Origin: Stenotrophomonas maltophilia
Lineage (GTDB): Bacteria > Pseudomonadota > Gammaproteobacteria > Xanthomonadales > Xanthomonadaceae
Assembly: GCF_006974125.1 (NCBI RefSeq)
Contig: NZ_CP037858.1
Coordinates: 3,286,001-3,350,000, forward strand
Direction: 5' to 3'
Length of the DNA: 64,000 bases
The notes below the pieces were generated by a model. The model had not been told where the DNA came from. It saw nothing but the letters and a program-made list of their open reading frames with translations, and did no database searches. Of the stretch, positions 45,955-54,226 are shown piece by piece (positions within the stretch are counted from its first letter, which is position 1; every line of letters begins with the position of its first letter). The translations under genes were made by a program, and so were the position numbers.

Positions 45955-46595
45955 TGATTCGCGTCTGCCTGGTTGATGACCAAACCCTGGTGCGGCAGGG
46001 AATCCGCTCCCTGCTGGCACTCGACGACGGCATCGAGGTGGTGGCCGAGGCCGGCGATGGCCGGCAGGCGGTGGAGATGATCCCGCAGGTGCGCCCCGAC
46101 GTGGTCCTGATGGACATGCGCATGCCGGTGATGTCCGGGCTGGAAGCACTGCAGGTGCTGTCGCGGCAGGAACAGCTGCCGCCGACCATCATCCTCACCA
46201 CCTTCGACGACGATCAGCTGGTGCTGGCCGGCCTCAAGGCCGGTGCCAAGGGCTACCTGCTCAAGGATGTGACCCTGGCACAGCTGGTCGGTGCCATCCG
46301 TACCGTGGCCGAAGGCGGTTCGCTGGTGCAGCCGGCGGTGACGCAGCGCCTGTTGTCGGGCCTGGAGCACATGCGCAACGAGTTCGTCAGCCTGGACCGC
46401 CCGGACCCGCTGACCGACCGCGAGACCGAGATCCTGCGGCTGATGGCCAGCGGTTTCTCCAACAAGGAGATCGCCAACTCACTGGGCGTGGCCGAGGGCA
46501 CCATCAAGAACCACGTGTCCAACATCCTCTCCAAGCTGGGGGTGCGCGACCGTACGCGCGCGGTACTGAAGGCGTTCGAACTCCAGCTGGTCTGA
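45954..46595 (+). CDS. NarL/FixJ-type response regulator
   Basis: The 213-residue protein has a receiver domain with acidic pocket DD (residues 8-9), phospho-acceptor Asp54 in VLMDMRMPV and the switch Lys in KGYLLKD. A LuxR-type DNA-binding domain follows (DRETEILRLMASGFSNKEIANSLGVAEGTIKNHVSNILSK core). AAGGAG (45941-45946) precedes the ATG, which shares one base with the kinase stop (TGATG). Targets are unknown. Confidence 0.95.
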   Translation: MIRVCLVDDQTLVRQGIRSLLALDDGIEVVAEAGDGRQAVEMIPQVRPDVVLMDMRMPVMSGLEALQVLSRQEQLPPTIILTTFDDDQLVLAGLKAGAKGYLLKDVTLAQLVGAIRTVAEGGSLVQPAVTQRLLSGLEHMRNEFVSLDRPDPLTDRETEILRLMASGFSNKEIANSLGVAEGTIKNHVSNILSKLGVRDRTRAVLKAFELQLV

Positions 46596-46829
46596 GGAAA
46601 ATCGTTTCGGTACAAAGACTTGGGTGGTGGCAGGGGGTTCCGGCCAAGGTTGCCCCCTACTTGCCGGGTAGCGGTATGCGTTACCCTTCGAATTCTTTGT
46701 CCATACAAATACGCAGCCGGCAGGGAAACCGGTGCGCCAATCCCGATAAACAATGCCCGCGAAGCCTGCTAGGATTGGCGCTTCGCTTCAATCAACCCGG
46801 CCGTGGGATCGGCCCCGGAGACTCTCTGA
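46596..46829. other. 234 bp intergenic region, promoter of the SRPBCC gene
   Basis: No gene is seen. It contains mixed-GC DNA with promoter-like AT-richer parts near 46604-46622 and 46686-46712 (TTCGAATTCTTTGTCC, CATACAAATACG). This could be a target of the adjacent response regulator. Confidence 0.4.
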
Positions 46830-47903
46830 ATGACCCGTATTATCGAGTTCCTGATCGCCTTGGGGATCGTGGCTGGCCTGTTCGTCATCATTGGCGTATG
46901 TCTGCCGGGCGAGCGTCACATCACCGAAAGCATCGAGACCAACCGCAAGATGACGATCGTGTACGACACGGTCAGCAGCCTGCGCCGCTTCAAGGACTGG
47001 AACCCGCTGGTACTGCGCGATCCCGCCGTTGAACTGAAGCTGTCCGGCCCGGCCTCCGGCAAGGGTGCCACCCTGGACTTCACCTCCAAGGACCTGGGCA
47101 CCGGTTCCTGGAAGATCACCGACGCCGAAGAGAACAAGCGCGTTGCGATCGCCATCGAAGACGCCACCAAGGGTCACGACAAGGTCACCACCTTCACCCT
47201 GGAGCCGACCGGCAAGGGCGGCCGTAACGTCAAGATCACCCAGGACTACTCGGTGAAGTACGGCTTCGACCTGTTCGGCCGTTACGCCGGCCTGTATGTC
47301 AGCCGCCAGATCGGCGACGACATCAAGATGGGTCTGTCGCGCATGGCCAACATGCTGGCCAGTGTGCCGAACGTCGACTACCGCACCCCGGAAGCGCCGC
47401 TGACCGATCTGGCCATCGTCGATGTACCGGCCGAGGACCTGCTGGTCGTCAACGCCGGTAACGTGGATCGCGGTCAGGACACGATCACCAAGTCCATCAA
47501 GGACAACCAGGAGTGGATCAAGCGCGTGATGGAGGCCAATGGCCTTGAAGCCGCCGGTCCGTTCCGCATCATCACCACCGACTTCGGTCAGGAGAAGTAC
47601 GCCTTCGACATCGCCCAGCCGGTGAAGAAGAAGGGTGCTGAAGGTGCTGCTGCTGAAGCTCTGACCGTCAAGATCGACGGTGGCGCTCCGGTCAAGTACG
47701 TGCACGTCGCTCCGCACCGCTCGGCACATGCGGCCTACAGCGGCCACATGGCGGGTCTGGACGTGGCCCGCAACGGCCTGCGCGCCTGGGCTGTGACGGC
47801 GGGCAACGAAGTGATCGACCGTCCGTACGAATCCTGGAAGGACGGCATCGACAAGTCGTTCACCCCGGAAGGTACCTACGACATCTACTGGGCCGTCAAG
47901 TAA
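46830..47903 (+). CDS. Membrane-anchored SRPBCC (polyketide cyclase-like) protein with GyrI-like C-terminal half
   Basis: The 357-residue protein starts with a transmembrane helix (MTRIIEFLIALGIVAGLFVIIGVCLP). An SRPBCC ligand-binding domain follows (about residues 30-180: GERHITESIETNRKMTIVYD through VKYGFDLFGRYAGLYV), then a C-terminal half (about 195-357) with the GyrI/effector-binding-like pattern ending in YESWKDGIDKSFTPEGTYDI. Both folds bind hydrophobic small molecules. Codon use is strongly biased, and a strong terminator follows, so it may be well expressed. Function unknown. Confidence 0.82.
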   Translation: MTRIIEFLIALGIVAGLFVIIGVCLPGERHITESIETNRKMTIVYDTVSSLRRFKDWNPLVLRDPAVELKLSGPASGKGATLDFTSKDLGTGSWKITDAEENKRVAIAIEDATKGHDKVTTFTLEPTGKGGRNVKITQDYSVKYGFDLFGRYAGLYVSRQIGDDIKMGLSRMANMLASVPNVDYRTPEAPLTDLAIVDVPAEDLLVVNAGNVDRGQDTITKSIKDNQEWIKRVMEANGLEAAGPFRIITTDFGQEKYAFDIAQPVKKKGAEGAAAEALTVKIDGGAPVKYVHVAPHRSAHAAYSGHMAGLDVARNGLRAWAVTAGNEVIDRPYESWKDGIDKSFTPEGTYDIYWAVK

Positions 47904-47934
47904 GCCTCGGCTGACCCATGTAATGCTGGACACG

Positions 47935-47967
47935 AAAACGCGCCGCTCATTGCGGCGCGTTTTTTTT
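47935..47967 (+). terminator. Rho-independent terminator of the SRPBCC gene
   Basis: AAACGCGCCGC-TCATT-GCGGCGCGTTT is followed by a run of eight T. Confidence 0.95.
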
Positions 47968-48007
47968 CATCTGGCGCCCGGCAAGGGGCGCTGCGCAAGG
48001 AGCCCTC

Positions 48008-48379
48008 ATGTTCAATCTGGAACGTCGCGCACGTAAGCCTTCCCTGCTGGCCTGTCTCGGCGCGCTGCTGGCGGCCGCCTCGATCGGTCTGTCCGCCTAT
48101 GCATCGCACGGTGTGGCGGACCCGTTGGCGCAGCAGCATCTGAACATGGCGGCGCTGTACGCGTTCGCACACGGTGCGGTGCTGGTGGCGCTCGGGCCGC
48201 GCGCGCAGGGCGCGATCGCGCACCTGGCGCTGTACGTGCTGCTGCTGGGAGTGCTGTTGTTCTCCGGCAGCCTGGTGGGCGGCGCGCTGTGGCAGTGGCC
48301 GACGCGGATGGCACCGATCGGTGGCACCAGCATGATGGCCGGATGGGTGTTGCTGGCGATCAATGCGTTGAGGCGGTGA
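48008..48379 (+). CDS. DUF423 family membrane protein (YgdD/YwdK-like)
   Basis: The 123-residue protein has four hydrophobic helices. Conserved family parts are SIGLSAYASHGV, NMAALYAFAHGAVLVAL, VLLLGVLLFSGSLVGGAL and MAPIGGTSMMAGWVLLAI (the LFSGSL and P-x-GG-x-x-x-x-GW motifs). Its role is unknown. AAGGAG lies about 8 bp before the ATG. Confidence 0.92.
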   Translation: MFNLERRARKPSLLACLGALLAAASIGLSAYASHGVADPLAQQHLNMAALYAFAHGAVLVALGPRAQGAIAHLALYVLLLGVLLFSGSLVGGALWQWPTRMAPIGGTSMMAGWVLLAINALRR

Positions 48380-48435
48380 CTGAGTCGACGTTGTCGCTTC
48401 GATCCATGCTGATGCGATCGTGAAGGTTCATGGGC

Positions 48436-48469
48436 GTTACTTTTCTTTTCGCGCGAAAAGAAAAGTAAC
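48436..48469. repeat. Perfect 34 bp palindrome, A/T-rich arms with GCGC centre
   Basis: The left arm GTTACTTTTCTTTTCGC is exactly complementary to the right arm GCGAAAAGAAAAGTAAC with no loop. It stands 56 bp after the DUF423 stop. Confidence 0.9.
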
Positions 48470-48555
48470 CAAAAGAAACGCGCCGCCGACCGCGAGCCGG
48501 TGCTGCGCACCGGTCCCCCTCGCTCCTCGGCCCGTCGAGGGGCGGTGCGGAGAGC

Positions 48556-48578
48556 AGCCGAGCATGGCTCGGCTCTAC
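48556..48578. repeat. SMAG-like unit (CCGAGCATGGCTCGG subtype)
   Basis: The stem GCCGAG-CATG-CTCGGC-type unit ends in CTAC, the complement of GTAG. It is related to the dimer at 8756-8822. Confidence 0.75.
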
Positions 48579-48750
48579 AGAATCGCACGCACCTCTTCGC
48601 CCTCGCCGGACCTGCGGTGCTCGGCTCGCTTGAAGGCGGACCCAGCAGCCGCGCGCTGATCCGTTATAGAGGCTTCGAGCGAAGCGACCCGCTTTGGTCT
48701 TTGCTCTCTTGTTCCATTCCGTGGCGGACGCACGCGGAATCTGTCCGTGG

Positions 48751-48848
48751 CCGGGCGGGTGGGGTGCGCAGGGGCGTAAGCCATGGATGGCGCGCCCGAG
48801 CCTACAGGGACGTATTTACGGCGTCCCCTGCGCAGCCCACCCGCCCGG
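48751..48848. repeat. Large imperfect inverted repeat
   Basis: CCGGGCGGGTGGGGTGCGCA followed by GGGGCGTAA near 48751-48779 pairs with TTTACGGCGTCCCC, TGCGCAGCCCACCCGCCCGG near 48815-48848. The result is a stem of about 30 bp with a 35-40 base loop. Confidence 0.8.
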
Positions 48849-48888
48849 ACAGCTCCATGAATTTCGCTTTGCGGCTGCCACGAGGGGC

Positions 48889-49698
48889 TCAGCCGTTGGC
48901 CGGTCTCCAGCACCAATGCCACGGTTCGTAGACGATGCCGTGCGGGTTGTCGCGCGGGTAGCTCAGATGGAAGCCATGCGCGCCGGCATGCGCCTGCAGC
49001 CACGCGAACGCGTCGGTGGCTTCGAACGATTCTTCGGCCGGGGCGTCGCCCGGCGTGCCGATGTCCAGCGCGTGGCCGCTGTGGTGTTCGCTGAAACCCG
49101 GTGCAGCATTCACCTTCAGGATCTCCGCCACGCTCAAGCCGCGCGCCAGTTTCCGTTCGAAGATGCCCAGCTGGTAGGCATGGCTGCGGAAGCCGGAGAT
49201 GGCGTCCAGCGCAATGCCATCCTGTGCCGCCTGCAGTCGCATCCGTCGCCAGCCCTGCGCGGCGGCACGGCGCAGCCACAATGGGCGGGCGAAGCGGTCG
49301 CGACCGGCGAAGTGCAGCAGGCACGGTTCGGATTCCAGTGGCAGGCCGCTGTCGTCGGCATAGCGCTGTGCATCCAGGCCAAGCTGCTGCAGGCGCTGCT
49401 GCAACCCGGCCAGGGGCAGCCACTGATCTTCCAGGCCGGCGCCGAAGGGCCGCGCTGCCGCGTCATCCAGCAGCGCCAGTGCTTCCTCGACCCCGGGCTC
49501 GCGCGGCAGGCGCGGCACCATGGCGTGCACACCCTGTGCCAGCACCGCCGCCAGGTAGCGGCCATCGCGCTTGCGCCGCAGCACCCAGTGCGCCTGCGAC
49601 AGCAGGCGTGCATCCAGGTTGCTGCGTGCACGCAGCAGGTGAGCGGGCCACAGCTCGATGGCCTCGGTGTTGATCAGCAGGGGCGCGCGTCGTTGCAT
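48889..49698 (-). CDS. VanY/M15-type D-alanyl-D-alanine carboxypeptidase-like protein
   Basis: The 269-residue protein has a C-terminal M15B domain with the zinc-peptidase motifs SGFRSHAYQ, SEHHSGHALDIG (HxxxxxxD) and EPWHWCW (the catalytic Glu-x-x-His). It should trim D-Ala-D-Ala or similar peptides of peptidoglycan. There is no obvious signal peptide at the N-terminus (MQRRAPLLINTEAIELWPAH), which is odd for a periplasmic enzyme. The first 130 residues are an unassigned extension. It lies 9 bp after the PH-like gene and looks like the last gene of the SPFH operon. Confidence 0.85.
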   Translation of the reverse strand: MQRRAPLLINTEAIELWPAHLLRARSNLDARLLSQAHWVLRRKRDGRYLAAVLAQGVHAMVPRLPREPGVEEALALLDDAAARPFGAGLEDQWLPLAGLQQRLQQLGLDAQRYADDSGLPLESEPCLLHFAGRDRFARPLWLRRAAAQGWRRMRLQAAQDGIALDAISGFRSHAYQLGIFERKLARGLSVAEILKVNAAPGFSEHHSGHALDIGTPGDAPAEESFEATDAFAWLQAHAGAHGFHLSYPRDNPHGIVYEPWHWCWRPANG

Positions 49699-49707
49699 CG
49701 CCGCAGC

Positions 49708-50301
49708 TTACTGCCGTGGCGCCGACGCGGCCACCTTGCGCAGCGCATCGAGCAGCGCCTGCGGCCGGTCCACGCTGAGCAGCAGCGTGCTGCCATCACT
49801 GACCGGCAGTGCGAGGACGCGCGCACGGTCGGTGACCAGGGCGAAGCCCTTGCCGCCCCCCTGCAGGCGGAAGTGGCCCGAGTAGAAGCCCGGCATTGAA
49901 TAGCCATTGGTTTTGAGACGGATGCCATAGCGGCGGTCACGCTGCAGATCGACCACCTCGGCCTGGTCCAGCCGCAGCTGCGCCACCGGCACGCGCCGCC
50001 GATACATCGTCGAGCGCACGTCCAGCGCGTCGCCGGCCAGCTCCACGCGGCGGCGGAAGAACGCGGCCCCCAGCCCGACAGCGAGTACAGCGATGACGAT
50101 CAGGCTCCATGCCGCACTGCCGCCCATCCGGAACCAGGGCGGCGACAGCGTTACTTCGATCCAGGGGACGCTCGCCGGTGCCTTGTGCAGCTGTGCATAC
50201 AGGCAGGCCACGAAGGCAGCCAGCAGCGGCAGCACGATCCAGAGCACGCGCAGCGGCGAACTCTCGGCCACGTCAAAGGGTTTCGGGTCGCTGCCGCCCA
50301 T
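49708..50301 (-). CDS. Membrane protein with PH-like domain
   Basis: The 197-residue protein has two N-terminal helices (residues about 18-36 and 60-82). A cytoplasmic C-terminal domain (RRRVELAGDALDVRSTMYRR through GKGFALVTDRARVLALPVSD, then RPQALLDALRKV) fits the bacterial PH-like fold. It is 3 bp downstream of the 59-codon DUF4177-like gene in the SPFH operon. Function unknown. Confidence 0.78.
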   Translation of the reverse strand: MGGSDPKPFDVAESSPLRVLWIVLPLLAAFVACLYAQLHKAPASVPWIEVTLSPPWFRMGGSAAWSLIVIAVLAVGLGAAFFRRRVELAGDALDVRSTMYRRRVPVAQLRLDQAEVVDLQRDRRYGIRLKTNGYSMPGFYSGHFRLQGGGKGFALVTDRARVLALPVSDGSTLLLSVDRPQALLDALRKVAASAPRQ

Positions 50302-50304
50302 GGT

Positions 50305-50484
50305 TCAGGCCTCCTTCTTGAACACCAGCATCGCCGCGCGCATCGGCGCCGGGATGATGATGTTGACCAGTTCCCAGCCCAGTTGGCCCTGGCGACTGAG
50401 TTCGGCCTGGATGTCTTCGGCCTTGTGCAGGCCCATCAGGGACGTCTTGACCTCGATGGTCTGGTAGTTCCAGCGCTTGCTCAT
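50305..50484 (-). CDS. DUF4177-like small protein (59 aa)
   Basis: The 59-residue protein reads [15 protein letters not shown] near the start, then [17 protein letters not shown] and [10 protein letters not shown] at the end. This matches DUF4177: an N-terminal beta strand (W/YxYxxIEVK), the GxxGWELV core and a terminal FKK strand. GGAGG lies 8 bp before its ATG. The start overlaps the upstream ribbon-helix-helix gene by 4 bp (ATGA), so it is translationally coupled. Its function is unknown. Confidence 0.85.
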   Translation of the reverse strand: MSKRWNYQTIEVKTSLMGLHKAEDIQAELSRQGQLGWELVNIIIPAPMRAAMLVFKKEA

Positions 50485-50660
50485 TCCTTGTCCTCCGACG
50501 ATGGCGTGGGTTTCGGCAGGCGTCCTGCCCTGCGCAGGGCGTCGCGCAGCACGTATTCGATCTGCGCGTTGAGGCTGCGCAGCTCGTCATCAGCCCAGCG
50601 CTGTGCCGCAGCCAGGACGTCGGCGTTGATGCGCAGCGGGTAGGCTTTCTTCTCACTCAT
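50481..50660 (-). CDS. Ribbon-helix-helix (Arc/MetJ-type) DNA-binding protein (59 aa)
   Basis: The 59-residue protein starts [20 protein letters not shown] and continues [20 protein letters not shown]. The strand KKAYPLRIN and the two helices ([14 protein letters not shown] and [18 protein letters not shown]) form the ribbon-helix-helix fold. No toxin partner is seen beside it: downstream are a DUF4177-like and a PH-like gene, upstream an SPFH gene. It is thus more likely an autoregulator of this operon than an antitoxin. It lies 45 bp after the SPFH stop. Confidence 0.85.
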   Translation of the reverse strand: MSEKKAYPLRINADVLAAAQRWADDELRSLNAQIEYVLRDALRRAGRLPKPTPSSEDKE

Positions 50661-50705
50661 GGGGGCTCCTGGCGGGGCGGTGGGGCGCCCCGTTGCGAGT
50701 GTGGC

Positions 50706-51587
50706 TCAATACAGCGAGCCGGCATTGACGATCGGCTGGGTACCGCGGTCCGAGCACAGCACGGTCAGCAGGTTGCTGACCATGTGTGCCTTGCGTTCCT
50801 CATCCAGCTGCACCACGCCGTTCTTCTGCAGTTCGGCCAGGGCCATCTCGACCATGCCCACCGCACCGGCCACGATGCGCGTGCGTGCAGCGATCACCGC
50901 GTTGGCCTGCTGCCGCTGCAGCATCGCCTGGGCGATTTCGGCAGCGTAGGCCAGGTGGCTGATGCGCGCGTCGATCACCTGCACGCCGGCGTCAGCCAGG
51001 CGCTCGGCCAGTTCGTTCTTCAGGTGCTGGGAAATCTCGCTGGCGTGGCTGCGCAGGGCCAGCTGGCCGTCCTCGTGCTGGTCGTAGGGGTAACTGGTGG
51101 CCATCGCGCGCAGCGCCGATTCGGACTGGATGTGCACGAAGCTCTCGTAGTCGTCCACGTTGTAGACGGCCTCGGAGGCATCGACCACCTGCCAGACGAT
51201 CACCGCGGCGATCTCGATCGGGCTGCCGTCCAGCTCGTTGACCTTCAGCTTGCCGCTCTCGAAGTTGCGCACGCGCTGGCTGACCCGGCGCTTGGCAAAG
51301 AAGGGGTTGTTCCAGCGCAGGCCGTTGTCCTTGACGGTACCCACGTACTTGCCGAACAGGCTCAGCACCGCCGCCTGGTTGGGCTGGATGGTGTACAGGC
51401 CGGCCAGGATGAACACGCCCAGCGCCACCAGCAGGGCGCCCAGCAGCATCAGCAGCAGGTTGGGTGAGCCGGTACTGGCCTTCGCTGCCACGCCCACCAC
51501 GAACAGGGCGGCGCCGGCGAGGGCGACGAGCAGGGCGCCGGCCAGCGTGCCGAGGCCGTTGAGGGAAGACAGTGACTTCTCTTTCAT
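50706..51587 (-). CDS. SPFH / band 7 (prohibitin-like) membrane protein
   Basis: The 293-residue protein has two N-terminal membrane helices ([20 protein letters not shown] and [20 protein letters not shown]). The SPFH domain follows ([61 protein letters not shown]) with a helical coiled C-terminal part ([42 protein letters not shown]). SPFH proteins form oligomeric rings and microdomains in the membrane. It is the first gene of a five-gene operon, and twin GATATC boxes lie 31-47 bp upstream of its ATG. Confidence 0.92.
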   Translation of the reverse strand: MKEKSLSSLNGLGTLAGALLVALAGAALFVVGVAAKASTGSPNLLLMLLGALLVALGVFILAGLYTIQPNQAAVLSLFGKYVGTVKDNGLRWNNPFFAKRRVSQRVRNFESGKLKVNELDGSPIEIAAVIVWQVVDASEAVYNVDDYESFVHIQSESALRAMATSYPYDQHEDGQLALRSHASEISQHLKNELAERLADAGVQVIDARISHLAYAAEIAQAMLQRQQANAVIAARTRIVAGAVGMVEMALAELQKNGVVQLDEERKAHMVSNLLTVLCSDRGTQPIVNAGSLY

Positions 51588-51617
51588 GGCGGTACGTCCT
51601 TGAGGGTTCGGAGAAAA

Positions 51618-51638
51618 GATATCAAAGTGATATCACTT
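51618..51638. promoter_or_regulatory. Twin GATATC boxes upstream of the SPFH operon (candidate RHH operator)
   Basis: GATATC at 51618-51623 and again at 51629-51634, 11 bp apart (one helical turn). The second lies in a perfect 14 bp palindrome AAGTGATATCACTT (51625-51638). The AT-rich block stands in a GC-rich divergent promoter region shared with purT and has the layout expected for two dimers of a ribbon-helix-helix protein. Confidence 0.55.
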
Positions 51639-51724
51639 GTCCACTACCGTTCGTCGGATGCCATGGCCGGGGTGCCCGGCCAGCTAGAATGCCCACCCGC
51701 CTTCACATCGCTGCTGGAACCGTC

Positions 51725-52912
51725 ATGGCCAAGCTTGGAACTCCGTTGTCCCCCTCCGCCACCCGCGTGCTGCTGCTGGGCTCGGGCGAACTCGGCAAGG
51801 AGGTGGCCATCGAGCTGCAGCGGCTGGGCGTGGAAGTGATCGCCGCTGACCGTTATGCCGATGCGCCGGCCATGCAGGTCGCGCACCGCTCGCATGTGAT
51901 CGACATGCTCGATGCAATGGCCCTGCGCGCGCTGATTGCCCAGGAGCAGCCGCACCTGGTGGTGCCGGAGATCGAGGCCATCCACACCGAAACCCTGGTC
52001 CAGCTGGAACAGGAGCAGGGCGTGCGGGTGATCCCGACCGCGCGTGCCGCACGCCTGACCATGGACCGCGAAGGCATCCGCCGCCTGGCCGCCGAAACCC
52101 TGGGGCTGCCGACCTCGCCGTACCGCTTCGTCGATACCGAGGCCGAATACCGCGCTGCCGTGGCTGCCATCGGCCTGCCGTGCGTGGTCAAGCCGGTGAT
52201 GTCGTCCTCGGGCAAGGGCCAGAGCACCTTGCGCAGCGAGGCGGACATCGCCCCGGCCTGGGATTACGCGCAGACCGGTGGCCGCGCCGGTGCCGGTCGC
52301 TGCATCGTCGAAGGCTTCATCGATTTCGATTACGAGATCACCCTGTTGACCGTGCGCCATGCCGGTGGCACCGCGTTCTGTGCGCCGATCGGGCATCTGC
52401 AGAAGGATGGCGATTACCGCGAAAGCTGGCAGCCGCAGCCGATGTCGAACGCGGCACTGGCGCGTGCCGAAGAGATTTCGCGCGCGATCACCGACGACCT
52501 CGGCGGCTGGGGCCTGTTCGGCGTCGAGCTGTTCGTGAAGGGCGACGAGGTGTGGTTCAGCGAAGTGTCACCGCGCCCGCACGACACCGGCCTGGTGACG
52601 CTGGTATCGCAGGAACTGAGCGAGTTCGCGCTGCACGCGCGCGCCATCCTCGGCCTGCCGATCCCGGTGATCCGCCAGAGCGGCCCGTCGGCCTCGTGCG
52701 CGCTGCTGGCACACGGCGAGGGCGTGCCGTACTTCAACAACGTCGCCGCTGCATTGCAGGTGCCGGATACCGCCGTGCGCCTGTTCGGCAAGCCGAGCGT
52801 GCACGGTCATCGTCGCGTCGGCGTGACCCTGGCGCGCGCGGAAACCATCGACGAAGCACGCGCCATCGCACGCGATGCCGCCGACGCCATCGGTGTCGAA
52901 CTGCGCCCGTAA
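51725..52912 (+). CDS. purT: Formate-dependent phosphoribosylglycinamide formyltransferase PurT
   Basis: The 395-residue ATP-grasp enzyme converts GAR plus formate plus ATP to formyl-GAR in purine synthesis. It has the N-terminal [20 protein letters not shown], the ATP-grasp loop [13 protein letters not shown] and the metal-binding [27 protein letters not shown] 51725 begins the conserved sequence. The stop is 3 bp before a family B palindrome, which may act as terminator. Confidence 0.96.
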   Translation: MAKLGTPLSPSATRVLLLGSGELGKEVAIELQRLGVEVIAADRYADAPAMQVAHRSHVIDMLDAMALRALIAQEQPHLVVPEIEAIHTETLVQLEQEQGVRVIPTARAARLTMDREGIRRLAAETLGLPTSPYRFVDTEAEYRAAVAAIGLPCVVKPVMSSSGKGQSTLRSEADIAPAWDYAQTGGRAGAGRCIVEGFIDFDYEITLLTVRHAGGTAFCAPIGHLQKDGDYRESWQPQPMSNAALARAEEISRAITDDLGGWGLFGVELFVKGDEVWFSEVSPRPHDTGLVTLVSQELSEFALHARAILGLPIPVIRQSGPSASCALLAHGEGVPYFNNVAAALQVPDTAVRLFGKPSVHGHRRVGVTLARAETIDEARAIARDAADAIGVELRP

Positions 52913-52915
52913 AGC

Positions 52916-52982
52916 AAAAAGGGGACGGAGGGGATTAAGTCGTTTGTGGCACAAACGACTTAATCCCCTCCGTCCCCTTTTT
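52916..52982. repeat. Palindromic repeat family B between convergent genes
   Basis: AAAAAGGGGACGGAGGGG-ATTAAGTCGTTTGT and its complement ACAAACGACTTAAT-CCCCTCCGTCCCCTTTTT around a short GGC centre: a near-perfect 67 bp palindrome with A/T ends. It begins 3 bp after the purT stop and ends just before the 3' end of the next gene, so it can end transcription from both sides. Confidence 0.93.
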
Positions 52983-52983
52983 A

Positions 52984-54189
52984 TTACTTCACGTCCACCC
53001 ACACCAGGTGGTGGTCGCTGCCGTCGGCGATCTTCGCTTCCGGGCTTTCATTGGCCGGCCAGAAAATACCACTGCCCACGTATTCGAAACCGGTCGAGGG
53101 CAGTACATAGTCCAGGCGCATGGTGCCGGACTTCGGGCCGAAATCGCCGGTGGCGTGGAACGGTGCGCCCTTGCGCTCGATGCCCTTGGCCGCATAGGCC
53201 AGGCTGGTCTGCTCGCCGCCGACGCTGCGCGGGGTGGGGTAGCGCAATACGCGGGCGTTCTCGATCAGCTCAACGATCGCTTCATGACGGCCATCGCCAT
53301 CGACCGGGTCGTTGTTCAGATCGCCGAGGATCACGAAGCGCGCGTCCTGTGCCAGGCCGCCGCACTGGCCCTTGTCGTCGCACAGCCACGGCTTCTCACC
53401 CTTGGACAGATATTCCTGCCACAGGCGCAGTTCGTCGTGGTTGCGTGCCGCGTTGCGCTTTTCCGGGCCGTCGAACACCGGCGGGGTCGGGTGCGAAACC
53501 AGCGCGTGGACCACGCCGGCTGGGGTCTTCACCGGCACGTCCCAATGCGACTTCGACGACAGGCGCAGCTGCGACCACACATGGTCGTTGTAGAAGCTCT
53601 GGCCGGTACGCGGGTCAACCGGGCGGATCGCGCCGGGCATCGCGCTCCACTTCAGCAGCTGGAAGCTGCGTACCTTGGCTTCGTCGATCGGGTAGCGCGA
53701 CAGCACCAGCATGCCGTACTGGCCCGGGTGCAGGCCGTAGCCCCACGCATCGTTGCCACGGCTGCGGCCTTCGCCGCCGACCACGCCGTTGTTGTCCAGG
53801 TCCAGTCCGCTGGGCACGCCGGTATTGACCGGGGCCAGGTAGCGGTAGGCGAAGTGCAGCGGCTTGCCGCCGCCGGGCTGGGCCACTTCCAGATAGCGCT
53901 TCTGGAACAGGTCGGCGGCGCGATGGGCGTCGTCGAAGTCGAATTCATTCAGCAGCACCAGGTCCGGGCGCACCTGCTGCAGCACTGCGGCGATCTTGCG
54001 TGCATGCTCGCTGTCGCCTTCCAGTTCCTTGATCAGGCCGCCGGCGTCGTCGGAGTACAGCGAAGTGTTGTAGGTGGCCAGGCGGAGCGCAGTGGACGGC
54101 TTTTCGGTCATCGCGGGGGACGTGGCGAAGGCGGGGGCGGTGGCGCCGCAGAGCAGGGCCAGGGCGAAGATCAGGGGTTTGGCGTTCAT
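52984..54189 (-). CDS. Secreted endonuclease/exonuclease/phosphatase-family protein
   Basis: The 401-residue protein has a signal peptide (MNAKPLIFALALLCGATAPAFA). An EEP domain follows: RLATYNTSL (Asn of motif 1), PDLVLLNEFDFDD (metal-binding Glu), HALVSHPTPP, FVILGDLNNDPVDGDG (GDxNxD) and DGSDHHLVWVDV (the final SDH His). It should cleave phosphodiester or phosphomonoester bonds outside the cytoplasm; the substrate could be DNA, a lipid or another phosphate ester. ATG 54189 begins the signal peptide. Confidence 0.9.
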   Translation of the reverse strand: MNAKPLIFALALLCGATAPAFATSPAMTEKPSTALRLATYNTSLYSDDAGGLIKELEGDSEHARKIAAVLQQVRPDLVLLNEFDFDDAHRAADLFQKRYLEVAQPGGGKPLHFAYRYLAPVNTGVPSGLDLDNNGVVGGEGRSRGNDAWGYGLHPGQYGMLVLSRYPIDEAKVRSFQLLKWSAMPGAIRPVDPRTGQSFYNDHVWSQLRLSSKSHWDVPVKTPAGVVHALVSHPTPPVFDGPEKRNAARNHDELRLWQEYLSKGEKPWLCDDKGQCGGLAQDARFVILGDLNNDPVDGDGRHEAIVELIENARVLRYPTPRSVGGEQTSLAYAAKGIERKGAPFHATGDFGPKSGTMRLDYVLPSTGFEYVGSGIFWPANESPEAKIADGSDHHLVWVDVK

Positions 54190-54226
54190 CCCCCTATTCT
54201 GCACCCGGCCCGGTGTCAGCGGTTTG

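Larger units (their letters stand above)
48380..48888. other. 509 bp intergenic region with long palindromes and a SMAG remnant
   Basis: No convincing gene is seen. It holds a perfect 34 bp palindrome (48436-48469), a SMAG-like unit (48556-48578) and a large imperfect inverted repeat (48751-48848). Open frames across it are short, out of keeping with neighbouring codon use, and depend on the repeats. Confidence 0.75.

Noticed and set aside
48500..48931. A 143-codon plus-strand frame in the gene-free stretch
   Set aside because: It lies across a SMAG remnant and a large inverted repeat, has no ribosome site and runs into the antisense of the VanY-like gene.
50481..50660. The ribbon-helix-helix protein as antitoxin of a toxin-antitoxin pair
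   Set aside because: Neither neighbour resembles a toxin (PIN, RelE, HicA or similar). The partner genes are DUF4177-like and SPFH, so a regulator of this operon is the simpler reading.
52916..52982. Family B palindrome as the end of an insertion sequence
   Set aside because: No transposase gene or second terminal repeat is near any of the three copies, and each copy is a complete palindrome by itself.
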